Origin: Arthrobacter sp. CAN_C5
GTDB taxonomy: Bacteria > Actinomycetota > Actinomycetes > Actinomycetales > Micrococcaceae
NCBI RefSeq assembly: GCF_017875735.1
Contig: NZ_JAGGMZ010000001.1
Span: 2,914,001-2,978,000 of the forward strand
Direction of reading: 5' to 3'
Length of the DNA stretch: 64,000 bases
Made by a program: the position numbers and the translations under genes. Every line of letters starts with the position of its first letter. Position 1 is the stretch's first letter. Under the pieces are notes generated by a model. The model searched no databases. It was not told where the DNA came from and saw nothing but the letters and a program-made list of their open reading frames with translations. Shown piece after piece: positions 8,799-18,000 of this stretch.

Positions 8799-9989
8799 TT
8801 AGGTGGCCGGTAACGGGTCCGGCCGGGGCCTGCGCTGCAGCCGACCCATCACCGGTTCGACCAGGCGGGCAGCAATCGGTCCGAGGACCGCTGTCAGGAG
8901 CACATAGGCGGTAGCCAGGGCAGCCAGCTCGCCGGTGATCGCCCCCGACGCGACGGCCAGGCCGGCGATCACGATCGAGAACTCACCGCGGGCGATCAGG
9001 ACGACGCCGGCCCGTGCCCGCCCCAGCCGTCCCACGCCGTGCTGGCGGGCCGCCCACCAGCCGGTGGCAATCTTGGTGATCGACGTGATGAGCACCAGGA
9101 GGATCGCGATCCCCAGCACCGGGGGGATGGTTGCCGGATCGGTGTTGAGACCGAACACCACAAAGAAGATCGCGGCGAACAGGTCGCGCAGTGGTTCGAG
9201 GAGCCGGGTGGCGTTCGTCGCGGTGGCCCCCGAGATGGCGATTCCGAGGAGGAAAGCCCCCACGGCCGCCGATACCTGCATCGCTGCCGCGACGCCAGCC
9301 ACCAGGAGTGCCGAACCGAGCACCGTGAGAAGGAAGACCTCGCGGTCCTTGCTGTCCACAATCGCCGAAACCACGTTCCCGAACCGCAGGGCGATAATGA
9401 GCACCACCGTGACCACCACCAGCGAGATTCCGACCGCCTGCATCCCGCCGGCGAAGCTGGCGCCGGCGAGGACTGTGGTCAGGATGGGCAGGTACACGGC
9501 CATGGCGAGGTCTTCGAACACCAGCAGGGACAGGATGACCGGGGTTTCCCGGTTGCCCAGCCGCCCCAGGTCGGTCAGCACCTTCGCCACAATTCCCGAC
9601 GACGAAATGTAGGTGACGCCGCCCATCACCATGGCACCCACCGGGCCCCAGCCGAGGAGCAGCGCCACTACGGCGCCGGGGGTGAAGTTCAGGACAATGT
9701 CCAGGACCCCGGCGAGCCAGGATTGCCGGAGACCGGTGACCAGTTCCTTGGCCGTGTACTCGAGGCCGAGCATGAGCAGCAGCAGGATCACGCCGATCTC
9801 GCTGGCGATCTCGCTGAACTCGTTCAGCCCATCCAGTTCGATGAAACCGCCGTGACCGAAGAAGAGGCCACCGAGAAGGTAGAGCGGGATGGGTGAGAGG
9901 CCGATCCGTCCGGCCAGCCGTGCCAGGATGCCGAGGCAGAAGAACACGGCCCCCAGTTCGATCAGCGTCAGCGCACTACCGGCCTCCAA
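8799..9989 (-). CDS. cation:proton antiporter, CPA2 family (KhtU-like)
   Basis: Integral membrane monovalent cation/H+ exchanger, 396 aa, with about 12 hydrophobic segments from residue 8 on (LIELGAVFFCLGILARLAG; later SEIGVILLLLMLGLEYT). LLVFEDLAMAVYLPIL carries the acidic pair typical of CPA2 transporters. It lacks a C-terminal TrkA-N domain and ends soon after the last helix; the regulatory domain is instead a separate protein encoded seven bases upstream. That two-protein organisation is the KhtT/KhtU type known from Bacillus. Probable role is K+ efflux for pH or osmotic homeostasis; ion preference is not provable here. Confidence 0.9.
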   Translation of the reverse strand: MEAGSALTLIELGAVFFCLGILARLAGRIGLSPIPLYLLGGLFFGHGGFIELDGLNEFSEIASEIGVILLLLMLGLEYTAKELVTGLRQSWLAGVLDIVLNFTPGAVVALLLGWGPVGAMVMGGVTYISSSGIVAKVLTDLGRLGNRETPVILSLLVFEDLAMAVYLPILTTVLAGASFAGGMQAVGISLVVVTVVLIIALRFGNVVSAIVDSKDREVFLLTVLGSALLVAGVAAAMQVSAAVGAFLLGIAISGATATNATRLLEPLRDLFAAIFFVVFGLNTDPATIPPVLGIAILLVLITSITKIATGWWAARQHGVGRLGRARAGVVLIARGEFSIVIAGLAVASGAITGELAALATAYVLLTAVLGPIAARLVEPVMGRLQRRPRPDPLPAT

Positions 9990-9996
9990 GCCGGAA

Positions 9997-10479
9997 TCAG
10001 CCGCCGCCGAGGATTTCGGCGGCCGCTTCCAGGCCCTCCGACGTTCCGACGGCGACCAGCAGGTCCCCGTCCTTCAAAACGAAATCGGGGGTTGGCGACG
10101 GCTCGACCTTGCCGTCGCGCAGCGCCGCCACCACTGATGCGCCGGTGCGGGTTCTCATCCGGGTATCGCCGAGGCGGTAACCCTCGAAGGGTGAACCGCG
10201 GGTGATAAGGAATTGCCGGGTGTTCACCCCCGGTAGATCACGGTGCTCCTCGGTCAACTGGGCCACCAGTTGGTGGGCGCCGAGCAGGTTGCCGAGGGTT
10301 GCTGATTCGTCGGCCGTGAGCGGGATGGACACCAGACAGGCATCCGGGTCGTCCTGTCGGGAGATAATGAGCGCGGTCTCGCCGTCGCGCTGTGTGACTG
10401 TTCCGATGCGGCGCCCCGACGACGTCACAATCTCCTTGCGTATACCGATTCCTGGTAGCGGCGTTTTGTCGACCTTCAT
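9997..10479 (-). CDS. TrkA-C domain regulatory subunit of K+/H+ antiporter (KhtT-like)
   Basis: 160-aa soluble protein: an N-terminal KhtT-like region (MKVDKTPLPGIGIRKEIVT, residues 1-19) and a C-terminal RCK_C/TrkA-C domain (about 75-158) ending LVAVGTSEGLEAAAEILG. Such domains bind nucleotides and gate the membrane subunit. ATG 10479; the stop is seven bases before the antiporter start, so the two are one operon and probably one complex. The gene diverges from map. Confidence 0.9.
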   Translation of the reverse strand: MKVDKTPLPGIGIRKEIVTSSGRRIGTVTQRDGETALIISRQDDPDACLVSIPLTADESATLGNLLGAHQLVAQLTEEHRDLPGVNTRQFLITRGSPFEGYRLGDTRMRTRTGASVVAALRDGKVEPSPTPDFVLKDGDLLVAVGTSEGLEAAAEILGGG

Positions 10480-10535
10480 GGCTTAATCCTAGACCTTGTC
10501 CGCGACATTCCACCCGCAGGGAGTGCCGAGTGATG

Positions 10536-10567
10536 ACCGGCCCGATCCGCCCAGAGAGCGGGCCGGT
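10536..10567. repeat. inverted repeat in the khtT-map divergent region
   Basis: ACCGGCCCG (10536-10544) and CGGGCCGGT (10559-10567) are perfect 9-bp arms around a 14-base loop, 66 bases before the map start and 57 before the antiporter subunit. Could be an operator or a leader hairpin; no known riboswitch consensus is seen. Confidence 0.4.
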
Positions 10568-10633
10568 TGCCCTGAGTCTCCACTTACCGGGATAGTGGGT
10601 GGGTGCATGAGCATTGCGTAGGAAAGGCGCCGA

Positions 10634-11404
10634 ATGATTGAGATCCTGAGCCCCAGCGAACTGACCCGAGCCAGGGACACCGGTGCCCTGGTAGGCGAGA
10701 TTCTGCAGACGATGAAAAGCCGCGCCACGGTCGGCACCAATCTGCTGGACATCGACGCGTGGACAAAGACGATGATCGCCGACGCCGGGGCACAGTCCTG
10801 CTACGTGGATTACGCACCCTCCTTTGGAAGCGGCCCGTTCGGGCACTACATCTGCACGGCAGTCAATGACGCGGTGCTGCACGGCCTCCCCCACGACTAC
10901 GCACTCGCCGACGGGGACCTGCTCACGCTCGACCTGGCGGTCTCCAAACGTGGAGTCGCAGCGGACTCGGCAATCAGTTTCATCGTGGGTGACTCGCGCC
11001 CCGCAGAAAGCGTCGCCATGATCAGCACTACCGAAAAGGCCCTGCGTGCGGGGATCGCCGCGGCCGGCCCCGGCGCGCGCATCGGCGACCTCTCGTATGC
11101 CATCGGGACGGTGCTCAGCGACGCCGGATACCCCATCAACACCGAGTTCGGTGGCCATGGCATCGGGTCGACCATGCACCAGGACCCCCACATCCCGAAC
11201 ACCGGGCGGCCGGGTCGCGGCTACGTGTTGCGCCCCGGACTACTGCTCGCACTTGAGCCCTGGATCATGGCGGACACCGCCACCCTGGTGACCGACGCCG
11301 ATGGATGGACGCTTCGCAGCGCCACCGGCTGCCGGACCGCGCACAGCGAGCACACGATCGCCATCACCGAGGATGGGGCCGAGATTCTCACTCTTCCCCG
11401 CTGA
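10634..11404 (+). CDS. map: type I methionine aminopeptidase
   Basis: Removes the initiator methionine from nascent proteins. 256 aa, full length. The five metal ligands of the pita-bread fold can be placed: Asp in LTLDLAV, Asp in AADSA, His in FGGHGIG, Glu in LALEPW and Glu in SEHTIAI. The substrate-side His is in HGLPHDY. ATG 10634 follows GGAAAGG by seven bases. It lacks an N-terminal zinc-finger extension, so it is a short form. It converges with the giant-protein operon and is not linked to secY/adk, so it may be a second map copy in the genome (inference). Confidence 0.93.
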   Translation: MIEILSPSELTRARDTGALVGEILQTMKSRATVGTNLLDIDAWTKTMIADAGAQSCYVDYAPSFGSGPFGHYICTAVNDAVLHGLPHDYALADGDLLTLDLAVSKRGVAADSAISFIVGDSRPAESVAMISTTEKALRAGIAAAGPGARIGDLSYAIGTVLSDAGYPINTEFGGHGIGSTMHQDPHIPNTGRPGRGYVLRPGLLLALEPWIMADTATLVTDADGWTLRSATGCRTAHSEHTIAITEDGAEILTLPR

Positions 11405-11472
11405 CGGCGCGAACCGCTGACAATTGTGCACGTGAGGGTGCGGTGCAGGTGCTGACGCCACTAGCGGTGTAC

Positions 11473-14400
11473 CTAGCGGCGCACCGGCCGCCGCAGCGCG
11501 ATGGTTTGCTCAGCGCTTCGGCCATCCGGGGAGCCCAGCCCGACGGTGATCCGCTCCGGGACCGCAGGGCTGTACACCCAGTATTCGCCAGCCCGCCCTG
11601 GATACCGCCCCACGAGGGTCCTCGTGGAGGCTGTTGTCGGGTTGGCCACCGGCACATCTTCCAGAAACATGTCAATCACCACCGGCCGGGGCCGCCGGCC
11701 CGGGAACGGAGTGATCACCCGGGGCTGCAGGGTCACGCGCAGCCGGAAGGAACCGGCGGGAGTGGCAACCGGTGGCGTGTTGCTCGTCCACTCGGCGAGC
11801 GCGCCTGCGAGGGGTTGACGGCGGGCAAGGGCTAGCCCGGTCACCTCCGGCGCAGGGAGCAGTGCCCCTGGTGGGACGGTCACCGTTTCGGTGGTGGTCC
11901 GGCCGAGGGGGTCGGTGATTGTCACACTCACCTCGACGGTATCCCCTGGATCGTCGCGACGGAGAAGTGCCCGATAGCCGGTTCCGGCACCGCCTACGCC
12001 CTCGATCCGCCAGAATCCCGACCCTGTCGCTGGCTCCACCTCTGTTACCAGGCCAAGCTGCTCGGACGAGTTGATCAGCGTAGCGCCTGGCGGGACGGTT
12101 GCGGACACGGTGATCCGGTGGGTGCCGAGCGGACTGCGGGTGGCCGGTGCGCGGCTGGTCCAGCTGACCACGGCCTCCCCCGCACCCGCTGGGCCGGGTA
12201 AGAGATCGAGGGTGGAGAGGTCAGGGGGGCCGGCTGGGGGAACCACCACCCACGCGGCCGAGCTGGCGTCCGAACGGTCCCCGAGGACGCCCCGTGACGG
12301 GTCGTCACTGCTCCAGGCTGTCGCCCGGTACCAGACGCGTTTCCAGGAACCGGTGGGGACGTCGAAGCCATCAAGGGTCCGGATTCCTCCGCCGGGTGCC
12401 GGTCCCGGGCCGACTGTCCACCCGGGGGTGCCCGCCGACACAGCCGCCACGGGCGGCCCCATGGTCCCGAGTGTTGCGACCGCCTCGTCCACGCGGACCC
12501 GGTGCAGTTCCACCCGGGTCACCGGTGCGCCGTCGCGAGCGCCCACCAGCACCCGCGTCTTGTAGATTCCTCCCTCCTGCAGCGCATGGAGTTCGAGGGT
12601 TGGCGGTGCCGGCCGCGACCGGCGCGGGATGGCATAGGCAAACCACTGGTCGGCGGCACTGGAGCCGGACGGCCAGGGCGCCTCGATCTGGCCGGCACTG
12701 ACCCCAATGACCACGAAGACGTGGATGTCCGTGGTACCGCGAGGCAGGGTCACATCGGACGAGGTCCCGGTGATCAGGGTGGAGTTCCGGCGGGTGAACG
12801 CTCGCCGGGACGGGTCGGCGTTGAACACGCCCTTCATCGCCTCGAGCCGCTCGGACAGAGTGGTTTCCAGGTCCGCTGGGGGCAGTCCCGCGGTCTGCCC
12901 CAGTTTGGTTTCAGTGGACTCGTAGATTGCGTAGCCGGCGACCGATCCGGCAGCCGACCAGGAGAGCCGCGCGTGTGATTCCCCATTGGCGTCCGGGAGG
13001 CTACCCAGTGCAACCGTGGGGAGGCTGTCCATGATGACCACCGGAGGGCGGGGATCGGAGGTCGTGACGACACTGGGATCGGCGGGCCAGTCCCCCCACC
13101 GGTGCGGTGCAACACGTTCCCGCCCAACGGCCCAGAGTGCCAGCCCAATGTGCCCCGACGCATCGAAGTCCAGGGTGAAACCGGGAACGCGCAGCCGGTA
13201 ACGCCGTTCCCGCTCCCCCTGCCCGGCGGGGCCCATTGGCACCACTGCGTCGCCCGCCAGATTAAGACCTGTCAGCGGCACCCCGGCGTGCTGAGCCTGG
13301 TCCCCGGTGAACTCGACGTCGACAAATGCTCCCCCACCACCCAGGCTGCGCTGCATCCTGGCGGGCACCGAGGTATCGGGCGGCTTCGCGCCGTGCAGCG
13401 GGGCGGCGAACAGTCTGCCGGCAAACCTGATGGTCTGTGGCCCTCTGGCTGAGAAATCCCACAGGAACTCAACCTCCAGTTGCCCGGAAACTGGGCTTCC
13501 TGCCGTCGGGCTGCCGACTGCCGTCAGTGCGGCGCTGACAATTCTTACGGCGTCAACTGCCGGTTGACTGACTGCGGCGCTGGCAGACCGCCACTTGCTC
13601 CACAGCCCGTAGAGATCCTGGTGTGCCACCGAGTAGGTCGGTGAGATGCTGCCCGGATCGGGTGGGATCGGAATCTCACGGTCCACTGCCGAGATCTTGT
13701 GAGGTGCCGGATCACCCTCCACCTGGGCATCGTTGATCACTCCCGGCAGCCACCCGCCGCCGATCCGAGGAGGGAGCAGCGACGACGCCGCGAGGTCCCC
13801 AGGTCGGGACAGCCGGGCGAAGGCGTAACTGCGGGGGCGGGCCAGCGGGGTGACCGGTGGTCGCTCCCACCCCGTGCGCAGGGAGGTCCGCCAGGGTAGG
13901 TCCCTGGCTGCCGGGCGCAGATACCCCATTTTCTGGACCGTCTGGCCGGCCGGAGCCAGGGGTGCGATTCCCGGCTGCGGCGAGGGAATCACCGCCGCGT
14001 AGGTGCGTTCGGCCGACTGCCCATCGAGCCCTTTTTCGTAGGTGGCGGTCACCAGGAAGTCGTAGCCGTTGCGCTCGCCGTGATCGTCCTTCGGGAGGTC
14101 ATCGGGCCCGTACGCGGTACCCATGCCCAGCGCCAACGCGGCATAGGGATCGGTTCCGGCGGCGAGCAGGGTCATCCCCCAGGGTGAGACCAGGGAGGTG
14201 GTGGGATCGCCCGGCGCGGTGCCGCCACTTGAGTTGGCGGGCGGCGGCATGGTCACGGCGATGGTTCGCCCCGCGTGGTCCCGCGGCGGGTGGGAGTTGG
14301 AAATGACCGCGAGGTGGTGCACCAGCGAGTCGTTCGCGTCAGCGATGACAGCTCTGAAGTCAGGCTCCTGCCACCCCGGCGCGGTGATTCCGGCAGCCAG

Positions 14401-15099
14401 TTGCGGGTCCCAGCCCGACGACGGCGCGCCCCGCTCCAGCCGCTGCTCCGCGGCGGTGACGGGGTCGGTGAGCGCTGGCACGGAGCCGGATCCGTCGACC
14501 AGCATGCCCTGCAGGTGGCTGCCGTAGGACGTCCCCGTCCACCGTGCACCGTCAACAGGGAGTCCCACCTGCTCCAGCTCCTCCCAGCCCATCCCCTCGT
14601 CATACTGCGACAGGTCGGTGCCCAGGAGAGATTCGATGCTGATGCCCGGGTCTACCAGCAGGCCGTCCATGGCACTGGCGCCGATCCGGACCGTTCCAGC
14701 ACCGGGTTCAAAACGTCTGACAGCCACGGCTCCGGAGGTGCTGGGCCAGCCGGCAAAGGCGTAGATGTAGCCGGCGCTGCCCCCCAGGGACAGCGCCACT
14801 GTCACCAGCCGGGCTCCGGGCCAGGTCACCAAGGTGCGCCCACCGAGCGAGGGGATGACAACTGTGCGAAAGTCCAGGTCGGTGAATTCCGACCGCATTG
14901 TGGCCCGGCGCCACACGCTGAAGGGTCGGCTGGGAATGCCGATCTCCTGATTCGGCAGCCACCGCAGCTGCACGTTCGCCGGTCTGACCTTCAGGGTGCG
15001 CGAATACTCCTTGAGCCCGCCGATAGCGCGGGCGTGCACTGCCCAATTGATGGCGACGCCCTCGGCTTGGAACCGGCGTGGGTTGAATACGTAGCTCAT
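11473..15099 (-). CDS. giant protein of unknown function with C-terminal Fn3-like modules (1208 aa)
   Basis: Not recognised as any named family. 1208 aa from ATG 15099, which overlaps the stop of the 2272-aa gene (ATGA); the frame is open eight codons further, but the coupled ATG is the natural start. No signal peptide or transmembrane helix is seen. The first 650 residues are mixed, Trp/Gly/Pro-rich, with RIGASAMDGLLVDPGISIES near residue 130-150 and a conserved-looking DLYGLWSKWRSA at about 495. From about residue 685 there are three or four beta-sandwich-like repeats (ARLSWSAAGSVAGYAIYES; AVVSWTSRAPATRSPLGTHR; ALAEWTSNTPPVATPAGSFR) resembling fibronectin type III modules. It must work with its upstream partner; function unknown. 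Confidence 0.85.
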   Translation of the reverse strand: MSYVFNPRRFQAEGVAINWAVHARAIGGLKEYSRTLKVRPANVQLRWLPNQEIGIPSRPFSVWRRATMRSEFTDLDFRTVVIPSLGGRTLVTWPGARLVTVALSLGGSAGYIYAFAGWPSTSGAVAVRRFEPGAGTVRIGASAMDGLLVDPGISIESLLGTDLSQYDEGMGWEELEQVGLPVDGARWTGTSYGSHLQGMLVDGSGSVPALTDPVTAAEQRLERGAPSSGWDPQLAAGITAPGWQEPDFRAVIADANDSLVHHLAVISNSHPPRDHAGRTIAVTMPPPANSSGGTAPGDPTTSLVSPWGMTLLAAGTDPYAALALGMGTAYGPDDLPKDDHGERNGYDFLVTATYEKGLDGQSAERTYAAVIPSPQPGIAPLAPAGQTVQKMGYLRPAARDLPWRTSLRTGWERPPVTPLARPRSYAFARLSRPGDLAASSLLPPRIGGGWLPGVINDAQVEGDPAPHKISAVDREIPIPPDPGSISPTYSVAHQDLYGLWSKWRSASAAVSQPAVDAVRIVSAALTAVGSPTAGSPVSGQLEVEFLWDFSARGPQTIRFAGRLFAAPLHGAKPPDTSVPARMQRSLGGGGAFVDVEFTGDQAQHAGVPLTGLNLAGDAVVPMGPAGQGERERRYRLRVPGFTLDFDASGHIGLALWAVGRERVAPHRWGDWPADPSVVTTSDPRPPVVIMDSLPTVALGSLPDANGESHARLSWSAAGSVAGYAIYESTETKLGQTAGLPPADLETTLSERLEAMKGVFNADPSRRAFTRRNSTLITGTSSDVTLPRGTTDIHVFVVIGVSAGQIEAPWPSGSSAADQWFAYAIPRRSRPAPPTLELHALQEGGIYKTRVLVGARDGAPVTRVELHRVRVDEAVATLGTMGPPVAAVSAGTPGWTVGPGPAPGGGIRTLDGFDVPTGSWKRVWYRATAWSSDDPSRGVLGDRSDASSAAWVVVPPAGPPDLSTLDLLPGPAGAGEAVVSWTSRAPATRSPLGTHRITVSATVPPGATLINSSEQLGLVTEVEPATGSGFWRIEGVGGAGTGYRALLRRDDPGDTVEVSVTITDPLGRTTTETVTVPPGALLPAPEVTGLALARRQPLAGALAEWTSNTPPVATPAGSFRLRVTLQPRVITPFPGRRPRPVVIDMFLEDVPVANPTTASTRTLVGRYPGRAGEYWVYSPAVPERITVGLGSPDGRSAEQTIALRRPVRR

Positions 15100-18000
15100 G
15101 ATCGGTCGGTCTCTTCCCACGGTGCGGTGGTGAGCAATAGGTCGGCGACGGAATAGGCAATGTCGGCGGCGGTTGGCCCGTCGAGATACGTCTCCGGTTG
15201 AGCCAGACGGTCAAGAACCAGGCTTAGCCGCTTGCCCCGGGATCCCGGTTTGAGGGAGATCAGTGCCCGCTGGCCTCCGGGCGCCTGGACAATCCGGTCC
15301 ACGATGGCGTCAGGGCTGGCTCCTTCTGCGAGTTCCAGCCACCTGCGTTGCACCATCGTGTAACGGCGGTTCCCTGCTACCGCCGAATCCACCTCTTCGA
15401 CCGCCACCGCCCGGCTTCGCCACATGGGCTCTGATGCATCGAGCAGCACGGCTGCCGGCTGTGGGATTGAGCCAGCGGCGGCCGCCGTTTCCCAGAACAC
15501 CACAATCTGGCCCGATCTGGGCACTCCCATCGGCTCCAGCCCCGCCAGGGAAAGCGCCTGATCCAGTTCGGCGCCCTCCGGCGGGCGGGCAGCGAAGGAA
15601 GCGGCGACGTTCTGGAGCGCGCCCGGCGCGGCGTACCGGTGCGCAATCCTGGCGTCGGCAAAGGATCCGCTGAACTCGTCGACGGTGGTAAACGCTCCGG
15701 TGCTGAAGGACCGTCGCCAGATCACCTCCCCCTGCGCGCCGTCCGGCGACGTCAGATCGGCGATTTCCACATCCATGATGTAGTCGGTGTAGCTCTCGAG
15801 TTCAACTCCTACTGTCACCACCGAGTGCCTCACCCGCTCCTCGTCCACCGGGATGCAGCTGCCCGTCAATACCCCGGCGAGCGCCTGCTCCCAGGGTGAG
15901 AGGACCGCCGCCGCGACGAGGTCCGGGTTGGTGTCTGCTCCGGGTGTCCAGGGAAGCAACACGAGGGGGTGGGCAAAGCCGGGCTTCGCCTGGATAGGCC
16001 GGAAGGCGGAGGAGCGAAGCCGTACCTGGAGCCGCTTGCCATAGGCGGCAAACATCCTGACCACGTTGGTGGTCCCGAAAATGATCCTGATCGGTTCCCC
16101 GGTGGGGAAGTGCTGTTCACCTTCCTGGGGGGTACTGCCGAGAATCCAGGGGTCGAGCCGGCGGGGCGGGAGGTTGTCGGTCCTGAAGAAGAACTCCTGC
16201 GGGGAGCTGGGCACGTCGGCTGCCGGCCCGTCGGATCCGTCCGGGAGCACCGGCCGTGCCTGCACCGAGTAGCCGACAGTGGCGCGGTAGACGGTAGCGG
16301 GGTGAAGCAGGGCGTGGTCGTCCGTGTCTCCACCGAGCACATTGGCGATGGCGCCCTGCCGCGAGCCACGGTCTCTCTGGTCCCAGTCGTACCGCAGGTA
16401 CTCGGCGAAGGTGGTCAGTTCGGTGCCGGCCACGTAGTAGCCGCGCACGTCGAGGCGTTCATTGATTGCCTCCTCCGGAGGCATCCCGATCTGGACGTGG
16501 TCGGCAGCCTCATCGCCTTTCACATCGACGAGGACACCGAGGTAGCCCAGACGGGCCATGGCGGTGGCCTGCTGACGGAGCAGAAACGCATCACGGGACC
16601 AGGGGCCGGCAACATCGGTCCACCGCGGTGGAAGGCTGGTGGCTGCGGGGGTGACGGGTTCCCTGGACAGCTCGTTTTCGTCGGCGTCGTACGTGCAGAC
16701 CACCAGCCCTCCCTCAAGCAACTCCCTGCGCACCAGCAGGAACAGCACTGCTTGCGCGAAAGGGCCTGTGTGCAGGACGACGGCATTGTCGAGGGGGCCC
16801 GGCTGGAATCCTGTTGCTTTCCACCCCTCGTGAATGTCCTGTTTCCGCTCATCGTCCCCGTGGTGCATCGGTTCCCGGGCGTCATAGACGGGTGCGGCGA
16901 GCGCCCGGGAAGAGCACTTCGCACGGCCCTGCTCGATGGGAACGCCATCCAACAGTTGCGCCCGGTGGACGGTAAGATCCGGATCCGGCTTGGTGATCAG
17001 ATCGCCCCAGTCGATCCGGGGCAGCACCGTGTCCTCCGGTTCCTTCCCGCCGATCGCGGCGAGGACCGGGTTCTCGCCGTCGTCGGTACCTGCCGGGATC
17101 GAAGCGGTCCGGTGAGGATCGCCGCCCTCGGGGCAGGAGACGGCCAGGCCCTCCACCTGGGCCGGAACGACGGCGAGCAGGCTATCCACCGAGAAGTCGC
17201 CCGAGCGCCAGCGCTCGGTGACGGACAGCTGCGTGGCGGGGGGTGTCGAACGATGGCTGCCCGGCGGGTCGGGCCACGGCGTCCCGGCAAGATGCCAACC
17301 GGCGTCGGACGGCCCCAGGGGTTCGCCCAGGAAAGTGAACAGAACCGACGTCGGCGGTGCAAGGGGGTCGCAGATGGTCCCCCAGCTGTCCGTGACTGAC
17401 TCTTCGAGGGTGTACCCGGTTTCGACGGCCTTGGGGGTCCCTTCGGGGAGCCAGCTCAGCAGGGCAAGCTGCGCCGACAACGCGGTGTCGCCGCTCTTTT
17501 GCGCCCACCACGTGGCGGGCGTCGATCCGTCGGTGAACCCGCCCGGCAACACGCCACCGTCGTCGGGGTCCACCGCGTCCAGCGTGACCGAGGTAAGGGT
17601 GAACTTGTAGGAGGCAGACCCCTTCTTGACCCACCCGCCGGGTGCAACCCCGGTACTGCCTGCCAGCACCTCGCCCTTGAACCGCGTCGCTGGGTCGGGT
17701 ACCGGCGGCAGGTTCATCATCAGCACGGGAATAGCGTCCAGGGGCACTCCCATTCCCGGGTTCAGGTCCGCGAGTGACTCTGCGGCGTCAGCCAGGCCAC
17801 TGTCGATGGGTTTGTCGACGCCGGAGCCCTGGACCAGCGCGGGCGATCTGCCGACGAGTTTGAGCATTTCGACAAGGGGTGGTGGCGGCGGGGTCTGGAT
17901 CACCGTTTCGCCGAGTTCGAAGGTGACGCAGCCCTGTACCGAGAAGAACAGGAACTTCACCCGGCCGCAGATCTCACCGCTGATGCGGGACACCTTGGCC